A DNA stretch of 64,000 bases, taken from Mortierella sp. BCC40632 (taxonomy: Eukaryota; Mortierellomycota; Mortierellomycetes; Mortierellales; Mortierellaceae). Shown here one piece after another: positions 34,805 to 45,430 of the stretch. The stretch lies in assembly GCA_011634665.1 (NCBI GenBank), contig WAEK01000008.1, positions 799,501-863,500 of the forward strand, written 5' to 3'. How positions within the stretch are numbered: position 1 is the first letter of the stretch; every line of letters starts with the position of its first letter. A program made the translations under genes and the position numbers. The notes under the pieces were generated by a model. The model saw nothing but the letters and a program-made list of their open reading frames with translations, was not told where the DNA came from and made no database searches.

Positions 34805-34814
34805 TTTTTTTTTA
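34763..34814 (+). repeat. (TG)n microsatellite followed by poly(T)
   Basis: TG dinucleotides from 34763 to 34801 followed by T13. It lies just upstream of the Fanzor fragment and creates the spurious Val/Cys start of the frame there. Confidence 0.85.
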
Positions 34815-34844
34815 CTGAGTCTTCTTCTTTTTAATGTTCTAGAG

Positions 34845-35456
34845 GTATCCCCGTCAGATGGATGGTGTGGTGGTTGCCAACGGCACCATATAGCGCGTAC
34901 CTGGGGTAACTACCAGCACCTGGCTCGGTGTCGCAAGAATGGTCCATCACTCATCCCAGTGATGCTGGTGGGGTCGGGAGGAACGGGAGTAGGAAGCAGG
35001 ATTGGAGGGCACGCTAGACGGGGAGGAGGAAAGATGAGAGAGCAGCATATGCGGTACGGAGTAGTTGAACTTACTGATGAATTCAGGACGAGCCAGACGT
35101 GCGCAGAGTGCTTTGGTCAATTGAGGAAGGCACGGTCGCGTCGGATTGTTGATGGCAAGGAGAAGATGGTTCAGGTGAATGGAGCAATGGAGTGTACGAA
35201 CAGCCAGTGCGGGTCAGTCCAGCGAGGACATACGATCAAGTCCCGGGATGTGAACGCAGCTGTTTGTATTGCGATAGCAGGAGGGTCGAATCTACTCTCG
35301 GCAGAGAGGAGAACGTTGGAGCCATTTACAAGGACAATCCGTCCCACCAAACATTCCTGTTCATATTCACAGGAGATAGTTCAACTTACTATGCCTCCAA
35401 CATCAGTTAGAGATGCAATGGGGGATCCCTGCGGTACGCAGGGCAAACTAGGCTAG
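34845..35456 (+). pseudogene. Fanzor-like C-terminal fragment (RuvC-III and zinc ribbon)
   Basis: Homologous to the relic at 4.06-5.44 kb. It shares DGWCGGCQRHHI, then VMLVGSGGTGVGSRIGGHAR, GGGKMREQ, then TDEFRTSQTCAEC, a second Cys pair (MECTNSQCG) and the RuvC-III-like motif KSRDVNAAVCIAIAG, followed by a short tail to the stop at 35454-35456. The zinc ribbon and final Asp are intact, and the frame is open over about 200 residues. RuvC-I and everything upstream are missing. A splice-acceptor-like TTTTAATGTTCTAGAG precedes it, so it may be the last exon of a gene whose other exons have been lost, or a truncated copy. RuvC-II has Ser where the first relic has Glu (LVGS versus LIGE), while the E of TDEFRTS is kept. 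Confidence 0.72.
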
Positions 35457-36534
35457 TCAACACTTGCTGCAATCCGCCATGTTCGAGTTCGTCCAAGTCA
35501 AACCCCAAAAATTCCATTCTCTTGGCTTAGACCGTCGTTCAGCAAGCCAACAAAGACGCTTGTCCGTGATGGTCAGTAACTTTAGGTATTGCGATAAAGA
35601 TTTAGCGAACCTTGTCCATGTCTCTTCATGTACTGTCAAAAACTCAATAAACTGTAGTCAATTTCATATGCGAGAGAGAGAATACGTGGTGTGGAAAATG
35701 TCAAGCCTGCAGTCGTAAGCAGGATCAAAGAGATACTTTGACAGAAACTTCGGACGTCCATGTTTGGCAAGGCGTTCCTTGACATTATCGAACAGTATTG
35801 TTGGTATGGTTGATGTATGTTTGTATTTTGAACATTGCATTGTAGTATCTAAGTTAGTTGGTTTGCAAGAGTTTGAAACCTGTTACTTTGTCTTCTTGGT
35901 GATGGGTAGGACATCTTGTTGCCATCCCGTTCCTGGATCTCGTCAACCATTCGAGACCATGGCCAAAAGATGTTGGTGAAGACTTTCCTGGCCAATCTTC
36001 GCTGTCGTAGTCTATTAAGCTCTTCAATGTACTCATCCTGTATGATGTAGTGTCGTCTTCATTCAATGTACATTCAACAAAACCCCACCTGACGGAATCG
36101 GCAACAATACCATTGGCCTTCTACTTGTTTGGCGGCCCTTGTCCTCCGTCCACATCATCTGACAAACGCTTGCGCTTCTTGTTTGTTAGGGCCGACTCAA
36201 ACTGCACAAGATTTTGCGCAATACCTTTTCGCGTCTCTTTTGACTTCAGTCACACCAAGAGTGTAGGTGTTACCTTCTCGTGAGTGCACTGAGAAATCAA
36301 CAGGTCCATGTCCTCTTCTTCCGCTGAGTTGTTTTTCGTGATAAAAGATTCAGGTACTTGTTGAATAGATCCGTTGCTGCAACCAAGAATTGTGCTACCA
36401 CCATCGACTTGGTAGACTCGTTTGCGTCTCTTAGCTGAGTGGCGCGGAGCAATGATTCGACCTGCTCTATCATCTTCTCCTGTGCTGCTATCAGCTTCCC
36501 TGTGGTTATCCCTTTTGGACATCAATTGTGCCAC
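35457..36534 (-). pseudogene. Decayed Crinkler-effector-like gene
   Basis: On the minus strand: MAQLMSKRDNHREADSS near 36534, a frame change near 36250, then KETRKGIAQNLVQFESALTN, KKRKRLSDD, an in-frame stop at 36123-36121, and GIVADSVRWGFVECTL (about 36115-36070). After another break, ETWTRFAKSLSQYLKLLTI follows near 35620. The pattern of a nuclear-localisation-like KKRKR, then GIVTD-x-W-x-FVEC, is typical of a multicopy family of Crinkler-type/kinase-associated proteins in Mucoromycota and oomycetes. At least two stops or frame changes disable it. Confidence 0.4.
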
Positions 36535-37101
36535 TCCACTCTTGAACTTGGCGTACCACAGCTTTATTGCTTATACCAGAGAAGCTACAGAGGAATCTCT
36601 CCCATAAGCGACGACGACCTTCCGGAAGATCCATACCCATCGCTCCCACCCACAGGATATTCTGTCAAAACCCCTATTGAGATAGAGGGGATAAGTCAGG
36701 TTCGAAAGAGTAAGCGCCGTCCACGCCCTGTGGGTCTGTTTTCTACAAGCGGTCCTCTGCCTACCTGTGCCTCGTGTAAACGAATTATTAAAAGAGGTGG
36801 TAAACGTTTCATTTACAAAGAGTCGATGAACAAGAATAATTGGTGGACAACAACCTCGCTCCATTTCAAGGAGTCCTTCCTCCATACTCTACTGGAACCC
36901 ATCCAAATAGAGGCAAAGTTTAAGTTAAAAGAACAAAAATGAGAATAAAAAGCCTTGACCTTCTATATTTCAGGCTTTTTTAAATGTTGAATATTGTCTT
37001 AAATTAGATACACGAGACAAGAAGATGTAACAATTCACATAGAGGGACTGCCAGTCGATGGGGCAAGTTAAGGAAGGTAATTGCTAGATACTAACAAGCT
37101 A
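36535..37101 (+). other. Weak frame with a possible zinc-binding pair
   Basis: A plus-strand frame to the stop at 36940-36942 includes CASCKRIIKRGGKRFIYKES and a downstream Trp pair, faintly resembling the start of a PARP-type zinc finger. No start, promoter or homologue is evident. The remainder to 37101 is AT-rich, with no gene seen. Confidence 0.2.
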
Positions 37102-38196
37102 CTAAAAGCAATCAACAGGAAAGAAAAGGCCATTTTCGTAGCCAAGACAATAGTCGTCCACCTCTTCATCGGTGCCAAACAAGTCCTCATAAGTCAGCTC
37201 TTCAACTGCGGTTTCATCAGATGTGCCACTAGGAGTATCTTGAGTGGTTGTCTGACCGTCTTGTCTCTTTTGGGCAGGAGGCTTTGGTGCTGGTGTTGGT
37301 GCTGCTTTCTTGTACTGGTCATCGCAGGTGATCCAAATGACCTCTGATACGTTGGGGACCAGATAGTTGTTCTTGACTAGCGATGTGGAGGTATACCAAT
37401 TATCATTGCATTTGCCAGAGTATTCTTTCGGGAAATTTTCCCGATAAGAAATGGTGACAGAATCCATCTTTGTCTCCATCTCCACTGTCACGCCAATGAG
37501 GAATGCTGAGTCTTGTTTGCCACTGCTTTGCTCCTCTGTCACCTGAAACGAATAACTGTTGGTGACAGATTTGCTGAACGAGGCTTCCAGGTTGAAAATG
37601 TCAAAGATCGTAGCTGCGAACTTGACCTCGCCTTTGATCTCAGTTGTCGCCGTAGTTGTCTTCGATTTTACGACCTTGCAGTTCGTGAATGCACAATTTG
37701 TATATTGAAGTGGAACGATCTTGAATTTAGCTTGAAGGTTCATATTCTTGAAGGAGCAAAGGGCTTCTGGATCTTTTGGAGCCAAAGGCACTGGACAGAA
37801 GCCATATTCGAAATACCCGCCATGGCAACCATTTGCATCACAATTGTTTATAAAACCTCTAGCACCCCGGACCGCTTTGTAAGCACCTGGGTCCGCGAAG
37901 CAGAGACTTGTGTCGATCAGCTCGCCTCCTTTAGGCGGATAAGGGATGAAGCCTGAAGCCTTGGAAACGCCACCCTCTTCATAGAGGTCTTCGTGGTTGA
38001 ACATGAGGAGATCCTTCAGCTGCTCGAGATTGGTATTTTCTGCGAGACATTTTCTCAGCTTAGACACTTTTTTGGGTGCTGGTTTAGCGGTTCCTGTATC
38101 GTCTCTCCTGCCAAACTTGCTCGTGGGCATGCCGGAGCATACGTATCCAAGCAACAGAAGAACAAGGATGGTGGCTATCAGCTTCATGCTTTGCAT
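37102..38196 (-). CDS. Secreted cysteine-rich protein, possible aerolysin-like fold
   Basis: A 364-residue single-exon frame. The start gives a clear signal peptide (MKLIATILVLLLLGYVCSG, at the first or second Met). A basic propeptide-like stretch with a GRRDD site follows, and then a mature region with about a dozen cysteines (NNCDANGCHGGYF, NCAFTNCK). The middle part has long alternating Ser/Thr-rich strands (TATTEIKGEVKFAATIFDIF, SKSVTNSYSFQV, VTVEMETKMDSVTISY), which resembles the beta-hairpin region of aerolysin/ETX-type proteins. The C-terminus is Pro/Ala/Thr-rich, then acidic, ending VDDYCLGYENGLFFPVDCF. The fold suggestion is an inference from strand pattern only; the protein is otherwise unrecognised. 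Upstream DNA (38.2-38.3 kb) is AT-rich and has TTATATG-type boxes. Confidence 0.7.
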   Translation of the reverse strand: MQSMKLIATILVLLLLGYVCSGMPTSKFGRRDDTGTAKPAPKKVSKLRKCLAENTNLEQLKDLLMFNHEDLYEEGGVSKASGFIPYPPKGGELIDTSLCFADPGAYKAVRGARGFINNCDANGCHGGYFEYGFCPVPLAPKDPEALCSFKNMNLQAKFKIVPLQYTNCAFTNCKVVKSKTTTATTEIKGEVKFAATIFDIFNLEASFSKSVTNSYSFQVTEEQSSGKQDSAFLIGVTVEMETKMDSVTISYRENFPKEYSGKCNDNWYTSTSLVKNNYLVPNVSEVIWITCDDQYKKAAPTPAPKPPAQKRQDGQTTTQDTPSGTSDETAVEELTYEDLFGTDEEVDDYCLGYENGLFFPVDCF

Positions 38197-38514
38197 TGGG
38201 CTTGCTGGGGGTAATTAAAAGAGGGCGCGTTGATTTTGGAGTGGAATGCTTCAATAGAGGATATAGGAAAGTTTAATTGAGACCTCGGGGTCTTTTATAT
38301 GAAAAGGCAAAAATGTGACTTGCTCGTATCCTCCACCTATATCATGTATGTCTTTACTCCCACCTTTTAGATTCCCCGTTTACCCGTCTGGCCTAAAAGG
38401 CGCCAATTCATTCCCCTCCAGGCTCTATTTTATCTCCCCAACAGAGCCATTTTCAGTGTGCAAAGGGAAGAACATGGTTGTCATACCCATCTCTAAAAAC
38501 ACATCTCCTCTCCC

Positions 38515-39102
38515 TTACCCTCCTTCCTCCTCATCCTCCTCATCCTCCTCGTCGTCCTCGTCCTCCATTTCTTCTCTTTTTCTTTTAATCGACTTCCTCA
38601 GCTCACCAAGGCTGTTCACTGCGTCGCCATGGGTGTCCCTGAGGAACTTTAGGTTGTAGTTGTGGCGCTCAAACTCCTTGGCAACGGTTTTACGCTGGGA
38701 GTAAAGAGCTGAGATTGCTCCACTGTGCATGCATCGTCTTCCTCAGGTCTGAAAGCGACAATTTGTCGCTTTCGCTTTTTCGCACTCCCTGATGCATGAA
38801 AACAACTAAACAGTCGAGATCGAACACAAGAGCGATACAGACTTGAGGAAGGCGAGTCCTTGAGAGGAGTGATAAGGCCATGCGAGGGTATACCAAAGCG
38901 CCATTGTCTGTCGACCTCCTGCACCGTTTTGGTCATGGGGATCAACTGACGGGGCTGTACTGCCTGGTCTTGATGATGATCGGTAGCTAACAGCAGAGTG
39001 CTGGGGCGGTTGCTGGGGCGAATTCTGCTGATGTTGAGGCTGCTGATCATGGTGCAGCGGGGAAACATCTGCAGACACTGGACAATCCGATTGTGGATGC
39101 AC
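38515..39102 (-). CDS. Possible small multi-exon gene, acidic/basic C-terminus
   Basis: Minus-strand frames suggest a short gene. A Gln/Pro/Ser-rich N-terminal part (SPLHHDQQPQHQQNSPQQPP near 39070) and a C-terminal part read SALYSQRKTVAKEFERHNYN, NSLGELRKSIKRKREEMEDE and then poly-acidic residues to the stop at 38515. The frames differ, so an intron or a decay event lies between about 38880 and 38740. The helical charged C-terminus with KRKREE suggests a nuclear protein. Unrecognised. Confidence 0.3.
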
Positions 39103-40029
39103 AAAGGGTATGTGACATGTTCAGATCAAATCTAATTTTGGACCGGGGCACCAGCAAGAGCAAAAGGGGTTGAGGGGTGTTTTCGCGCCTATGTCTCCCT
39201 GCATTCACTCCCAAAAAGTCGCCCGGTATATATGTTTCATTGCAAGCCATTTATTAGCTTGAAGGGTGGAAGTTGAGGGGACGCTCGGCGATATTTCCAT
39301 CAATCTGAACAAGCAAGTGTATCATGCATTTATATACTGTGGAGTTTTTGTTTTGTTTTTGTTTAAGTGATTACTTCCGGTGTTGTCATTATAATATTCA
39401 CGTTTGACACAAAGTAGTTTGTGGAACAAATCTATGCTTAGCCTCAGAAGACTAGGGTTCTTAGGACGCCCCACTTAGACCAACGATCATTAACGACATA
39501 CACGTTTAGGCGAGAACTGATCAAGCCCCTTATAGTGTACATCAAAAATTATTGGACTGAAGCAAAACATCTGCAAGGCGCCCTGGAATTTTCCTGCAAG
39601 GAAGAGAGAAGAAACCACAGAGCACAGGGAATGGAAGCCGATGAAAGCAAGAGGGGAGTCGTAGCTTTGAAGTGTAGTAAACGGACACTGGCATTTTGTT
39701 CTTTCAGTTTATTTTTGCGCAAACCTCCTCAACGCACCCCCTCCACGACCCTCACAGATTTGTCTGTCAGGTTTCGCATCTCACTGTCGCGATCTTGTTT
39801 TTTTTTTTTCCTCCTCTCTCTTTCTCTCCCCTCTCATTTCCATGTCTCTTTTCGCCCTCTGATATATTCTGACGCTGCCATTGTACTGCGCTACCCAATT
39901 AGTCTAACGCGCGGCTCACAGTTTCTCCAACGCGTCCTCATTCGATGCAGGGAGCAGAGAAGAACCCACGTCAAAGATCAAAAAGCAACTTCTCTATACA
40001 GTACAGTACGCTTGGCTGCTAGAAGCCAG
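39103..40029. other. No gene seen
   Basis: AT-rich DNA with a T run at 39799-39808 and CT-rich sequence at 39810-39845. Open frames are featureless. Confidence 0.4.
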
Positions 40030-40580
40030 TTATGTGAACACAAGCAGTCTGTCTCCCTTTCTGTTTACTCCGGTATATCTCTTCTCTCCGAAACCCCTTT
40101 CTTTTTCGGCACCATATCTTTTAATAGCATCCCCTTTCCCTGCACCCCTTTCCTTTTCAGTATCCCTATCCTTTCTTGCAGCCTTTTCTATACTTGCTTC
40201 CTGTTCATCTTGCAGCATCTTTCTTAACTTTGTTTCTTTTCTAGCATAACCCCTGTGATATAGATTTTGACTTTCAGATGTTAAACAAGAATTTGGGGAA
40301 AAGAGAGTCCTAGACACAAGGTCCCCAAGCTGTAAATTCTTTAATAGTGGTGCGTATGCTGGAGGACGCGGCATAATCTAGGAAAACTATGGTAACGTGA
40401 CAGCCAGCTAAGGTCTTAGGCGAACAGTCAGGTCTCCTGGAGAGAGCGTCAGGAACAATTTTCTCTTTGCCAGTCTTGTATTTGAACGCAAAGTCATACC
40501 CCTGCAACAGCTCTATCCATCGTGCTTGCCTCTGAAATAGGTTTGAATAGGCTGCAGTGTGGCGTGGTCCGTGTACAACA
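40030..40580 (-). pseudogene. Ty3/gypsy polyprotein fragment (end of reverse transcriptase RNase H)
   Basis: Minus strand: YTDHATLQPI (about 40570), then after a frame change GYDFAFKYKTGKEK and IVPDALSRRPD (about 40500-40440), the well-known RNase H/tether boundary of Ty3/gypsy elements. Downstream frames (charged, Lys/Glu-rich) to about 40030 are not recognisable. No LTRs were found nearby. Confidence 0.75.
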
Positions 40581-41213
40581 GGTAGTGGACATCACCTACC
40601 CCACCACACTCATCATCGTCTTTCCTTCTATCATTGCACCACTTGCAGCATCATATTGGATGTCTCATTGAGCTTTGCCTCCCCTCATCATGCCCGCCTC
40701 GACCTCCTTTTTTATGTTTGTTGCAATGATATTTTGCCATTGTCTTGAACGTGCTCTCTAATCTCATGGGCTAATCTAATTTTTGTTCTTGAAGTCTCCC
40801 TAGCCTTTGCATCATTTGCTTCCTCTTTCTTCATCCACTCAAACTTGCGCAAGGTAACTCTGCATTGTAGTCTGAACCTTGACCGAAACTTGCTTCGTGA
40901 GAGGTCCCGCTTCTTTTGTTCCAGCAGATACTGTGACGTTGATGTCTCCTGTCTTTAAGATGGTGTTTCTAACGCAACTTGGTTAAATGGCTACGAGGCT
41001 AACCTTTCCTTTTTTGCGTCCTCATTTTAGTATGTTTTTGCCGGTTCATCTACGCTGGGTTCTGAATAAGGTCCCTGGCAAAGAGCACGTCAACTTTGAG
41101 CACTATGTTCGGTATTTCAACATAGCTGACAGGAAATAAGAAACTCCAGAACGACTTTAAAGAGTTTCAAGCACATGGTGCAGATATATTTGGTCTCAAA
41201 GACGGCCACAAAT
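40581..41213. other. No gene seen
   Basis: No recognisable frame. CT-rich stretches at 40600-40740. It may include upstream exons of the gene at 41.2-42.7 kb. Confidence 0.35.
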
Positions 41214-42721
41214 CAGTTCTGAGATAACGTCGAACGACGCAGCTTTGGATTTACAGGAGGCGGCGGTGAAAAAATCGAGCAAGGCATATTCCTCGCTGTC
41301 GTCGAGGCTTGGCTGCTCAGGTAGGGCATATCAAGCTGTCACCTTTATCCCGTTTTAACGTTGCAGCACCTTGCGCCTTCTAATTACTGTGGGGTCTGCT
41401 CACACCATCAATGGTAAAATTGAATACTGGTTAATATCCATTGTAGATGTGCAGCTTGTCGCAGAACAACGGGATATCTTCAGCGATGCTGATGATGAGA
41501 ACGAGGAATCCACCAAGCGTAGACGCCTTGAAGATCCACTCACTAGCGATGATAGCGCACCATTTAAAGAGGTATCTGAAAACCAAGATACAGACCATTC
41601 CACCGTGTCGGCGTACCATGATCTTACAAGTCCCAGAATCAACTCGGGGTCTTCAATACCCACACTGTCACGGACTACACCCTCCCATGTATCGCATACT
41701 CCTTCTCCAAAGCCAACAAGCCATATCCCATTATCCATCCCGAGTAGTGTTCTTCAACTCGACTCACTAACTCACCAACTCAACTCAACTCAACTCATGA
41801 GTTGAGTTGAAGCTTTTTTCGACTCATGAACTCATGAGTTGAGCTGAGTTGAGTTGAGTTGGAGTGAGTCGAATCGCTTACAGGGTGTAGATGCCCTGAG
41901 TCGAGATGAGTTCAACTTTTCAACTCATGAGTTGAGTTGAGTTCAGATTTTTCCCAACTCATGGGAAACACTAATCCCGAGTACCCAGCCTCAGACGACG
42001 AGGCCTGTGCGTTCGTGCCGTAACCTTCCAAATATTGTCATAGACCAAAGCGAGCTTCTTCCCTCTGATTTAACCGATGTTACAGTCGAGGATCTCGAGA
42101 GCGAAGCATCGGATTATCTCATAACGCGCGAAGAACCTCAGTACCTTAATGGGCCCGGTAGACCAGATTCAACGCTTGATACACAGTGGGTCCTTGACGG
42201 CAACAACGCCAGCATCAGCCTCATGCGATATCGAGATTTCTGTATGCCTAACAACTATACCATTCTTTCGACTGCAGCTGCACTGGAAGTATACATCACT
42301 ACTTTATGACTGAGAAGCGCAATTAATATCTAATGCATACAGTAGCTCGATTAACTTTATTTTCCAATTTGAAAACGAGGATCAAGTCGGAGGATTGCAT
42401 GACGGGATGCGTGACGCAACATGGTCGTCCATCTGGCGTCATTTTGGAGCGCCAACAATGGCAATGCTTCCAGATCCAGTTATCCTAGAAGCTTATGCTT
42501 GGCCACGACGTGCAAGCTCCACATCATATCAACAGTTTGTGCAGAACCTCAACTCCAGTCCACCTGAATCACCACTCCTCCGGCGTGTCCTACACAACTA
42601 TACTAACTGCACAGAGCTTTGGAGGGATACTTGTCCGATCGAACTCACTTACATCAAGAGTCTGATCTCACCCTGTCTTGACTCCTTATTCCCTGCAATC
42701 TCCCATGCATCAGTTACTTAG
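41214..42721 (+). CDS. Unrecognised multi-exon gene, interrupted by a MITE
   Basis: Likely exons: one ending at a CTCAG|GTAGGG donor near 41320; one at about 41367-41415 (STLRLLITVGSAHTIN); a long one starting near 41442 (DVQLVAEQRDIFSDADDENE, KRRRLED, then Ser/Thr/Pro-rich); and a final exon 42380-42721 (GGLHDGMRDATWSSIWRHFG, then YAWPRRASSTSYQQF, FPAISHASVT). A hAT-like MITE sits in the long exon at 41745-41973. Leaving it out, the frame before (SHIPLSIPS) continues into the frame after (RPVRSCRNLPNIVID...SLMRYRDFCMPNNYTI), which ends at the donor GAA|GTATAC at 42288. The true start is not identified. Function unknown; the C-terminal half looks like a folded domain (many Trp, Asp and His). 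Confidence 0.55.
41745..41973. mobile_element. hAT-like MITE with 8-bp target-site duplication
   Basis: A 229-bp insertion with perfect 7-bp terminal inverted repeats (TAGTGTT...AACACTA) flanked by ATCCCGAG at 41737-41744 and 41974-41981. Eight-bp duplications and TAG-type termini are hallmarks of hAT elements. The interior is a set of nested palindromes of ACTCA/TGAGT units (ACTCATGAGT), with no coding capacity. Confidence 0.85.
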
Positions 42722-43302
42722 TACGTGCCGTGGGTGCGATTATGGGGAGCTGATGACATATCTGTGAATGGCTGTGAACCCTAACCCTCAACTTCAACAC
42801 TACATGTAGGGATGACAGTCTAGACGACTCATGCTGCAACAGGTGGTTAAAACACCGGACTATATGGTCTCCACGATAATGCGCCCCTCTCTCCTCCTTT
42901 TCCTCTCGCTAATGAACTCTTGGCTGCTACAAGTCAGTTACTGCCCTAGAATATTTTTATGCGTCCCTCCTTTCACTCCTCTCGTTTTTTTTTGACCTTC
43001 TCCTTTGGTCCCTTTTATGCATTTATGCATCACTACTATATCAATCTCTTGTTCTCTATGCGTCCATCCTCTCTCACACTTATCGTTGATACCTATCATG
43101 CATCCCTCCTATCTCGTTGATACCTTATGCACCTCGCATCTCTCTCCCCCAATCCTCAATTGACGTCCTTGCCGCACTCGCGCCAGACTCTGTTACTGAT
43201 CGATCCGCCCAATGCGCCCCCCTAATTGATAATGGTATTGAAAGCAACGTCGCAATGGACGTAGGGTTGCCACAAGTCATTTACTGGTCCCTGCCCTGCC
43301 AC
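42722..43302. other. No gene seen
   Basis: Pyrimidine-rich DNA with repeated phrases (CTATGCATCCCTCCT-like, TCGTTGATACC at about 43085 and 43116), probably a decayed tandem repeat. Confidence 0.35.
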
Positions 43303-43367
43303 TTTTTTACAGACCCCGTTAGGGTTTTCTTCGTCGGCGCGCACTCGTCCCACGATCTGCGGACGTG
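43303..43367 (-). mobile_element. Second copy of the short SINE-like sequence
   Basis: About 59 nt similar to the insert at 33343-33415 (shared GTCGGCGCGCACTC and TCTGCGGACGTGG on the plus strand), ending on the minus strand in A6. Flanks show at most a 4-bp duplication (GCCA), so the insertion is older or rearranged. Confidence 0.6.
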
Positions 43368-43739
43368 GCCAACTAGTTCTCAAAAACTACACTATCCTAA
43401 AACAAAAGAATATAGAGAAGGAAAGGGTAGAGGGCGATCCAGAAACGATATATCTACTAAAAATACAAATGCAGAGAGAAGGAAAAAAAAAAAAAAAAAA
43501 AGGAAGCACAGGGCGACAGATGCAGAATGGTGGGTAGTCGTGTATCAAGCGTTTTGCGATCAGGGGAAGTGCAGCAGTCAGAGCCCAGGGAGCCTTTAGA
43601 TGGACAGTTTATTGCTGAAGATTAAGGTATGAAAAGAGCTATCTCTTTTTAGGTGCTTTTGGTGGCAATGGGGAGGGACTGGAGGATATGCAAAGGTAAT
43701 GAGAGATTGATCGCATAGCAGTATACTCGCGAAGCAGAC

Positions 43740-44085
43740 ACAGATCTTACTAAGGAAAGATCGTCTGTATCATCGCCAATTTCGCCACCAGTTCCGTCAT
43801 CTTCATCCTGTGCCTCAGACACATAGTCAATGGTGTTGCTTGTACTTTTCACGAGCATCCTGTCTATATCAATTCTGCTCGCCTGGCTATCATTGGGTAG
43901 GCTGTTATGAGTCTGCTTGCCTACTGTCGCGCTATTCTGGCCAGATGCTTCAGTCCCAACATAATTACTTTCGGTTCTGCTGAGAAAAATTCAGAGTCTC
44001 TCATCGAATACCCATAAAGTGGTGGCTAATTAGGATATCGAATCGGATATTTCTATAGTGTCATCGGATTCCGGATTGAGGTTCT
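43740..44085 (-). CDS. Possible exons of an unrecognised acidic protein
   Basis: On the minus strand MENLNPESDDTIEISDSIS (from about 44085), then TTTTTCTCAG|CAGAACC acceptor-like sequence and an open frame RTESNYVGTEASGQNSATVG...SEAQDEDDGTGGEIGDDTDDL up to a GTAAGA donor near 43755. Ser/Asp-rich and probably disordered. Remaining exons were not found. Confidence 0.25.
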
Positions 44086-44846
44086 CCATCTGATAAGAAA
44101 CTCTGCACTCGTGGGGGGAGGGGAGATGGATGAAGCGATAAACAAAAAGGAAGATTCCAAGACAAGTGTGGGGAGGACCCAGCATGGTTGTTGACGAAAT
44201 AGGGTTGAGTCTCTGTGGCTTTCTATTTTAATTTCCTAGCCGCCGATCTATTCTAGTTGGGGTATCCCATGCAAGTTGCAGAGCAAGTCAAATGACGATG
44301 GGTCCATGACTGAAATATAGTTCAGTATTTTACAACTACAACCACTCACTTGGAAGCATTTCAAATCTTGATACTTGACAAAAGTCTGCAGGGGTCAAAC
44401 CAACTGTCTAAAATCAGATCTTGTAGGGTTCAACTACCAACATGACTATGCAACAGCTCACAATGGAAGAGTGACAGAATTTACTGTAGCTACAGCCACT
44501 TCTATCCACCCAAACCGGGCGCTCTCACTTGAATGGTGCCTTCCTAAACGCGTCGCATAGCCGAGACTAGACATTTTTTTTTTTTTTTTTTTCAAGACTA
44601 AGACCACTCCACCATCTCAAAATTGACCCGGCCAGGATATGTAATCAATATGGAGAAATATTTTATAAGTTTATGTACTGAGAAATTGAAGGTCCGTAAT
44701 AGGGAGGGAGTGACTGGAGGTATGAGAGTGACGAAGAAAAGCATAGGTGTGGAGGTTAGAGGCTAACTACTATACAGTGTCCTTGAAGATGGAACCGAAT
44801 GGGAATATTCAATCTAACTACAAGTTGCGCTAGACACACACGTTCG

Positions 44847-44877
<31 letters not shown>

Positions 44878-44915
44878 ATCCAAGTGACACTCTGATCTCA
44901 TATACTCTGTTTTCT
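44086..44915. other. No gene seen
   Basis: Contains a T19 run (44574-44592) and an A27 run (44847-44873). No supported coding frame. Confidence 0.4.
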
Positions 44916-45395
44916 TTACTTGTAGGAGCCCAATGATACAAGTCCAACACGGTCGTTGTCAAAATCGAAGATCTGTCATATGTAATGAGAGATTAGACAG
45001 AAAATTTGTATGAGTTGAGATGACCAAAATTATTGTCGTTGCATCCAATTTACGCGGGAGAGAATGAAATAGGTGTGGAATGAAAAAGTATCAGCTTACC
45101 GAATAAACACTTCGGAGAAAAACGTCACCAAGGATCCATGCAGTGCCATCAACCTCCTCACCCGCAAATCCGCTCATGCATCGCCCAGGAGCAATTTCCT
45201 GAAGCACATAGAGGTTGGGAGGCACCTCAAACGTATAGCCACTGATCTGGAACTGTAAAACGGGCAAGTGCTTAGTGTCGCAAGGGAGCGAGTAGATTCC
45301 GTCATGAATATGACGCGCTCCAGGAAGAACATGGGAGTGAATGCGTCGAGCAAGATCAACTGGCATAATGATCTGGGTTGTGCCTATTTTTTTTT

Positions 45396-45430
<35 letters not shown>

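Noticed and set aside
34764..34845. Cys/Val-rich N-terminus of the second Fanzor frame
   Set aside because: Translation of (TG)n and poly(T); the likely exon begins after the acceptor-like TTCTAG.
36601..36942. PARP-type zinc finger gene
   Set aside because: Only one Cys pair and a KGGKRF-like phrase; no His-Cys partner pair and no gene structure. Kept only as a weak note.
39535..40227. 230-codon plus-strand frame
   Set aside because: Phe/Ser/Leu-rich from CT-rich DNA, and its 3' part overlaps the gypsy remnant in antisense; no features of a protein.
41750..41830. CRISPR or telomere-like repeat (ACTCA units)
   Set aside because: Part of a hAT-like MITE defined by terminal repeats and an 8-bp target duplication.
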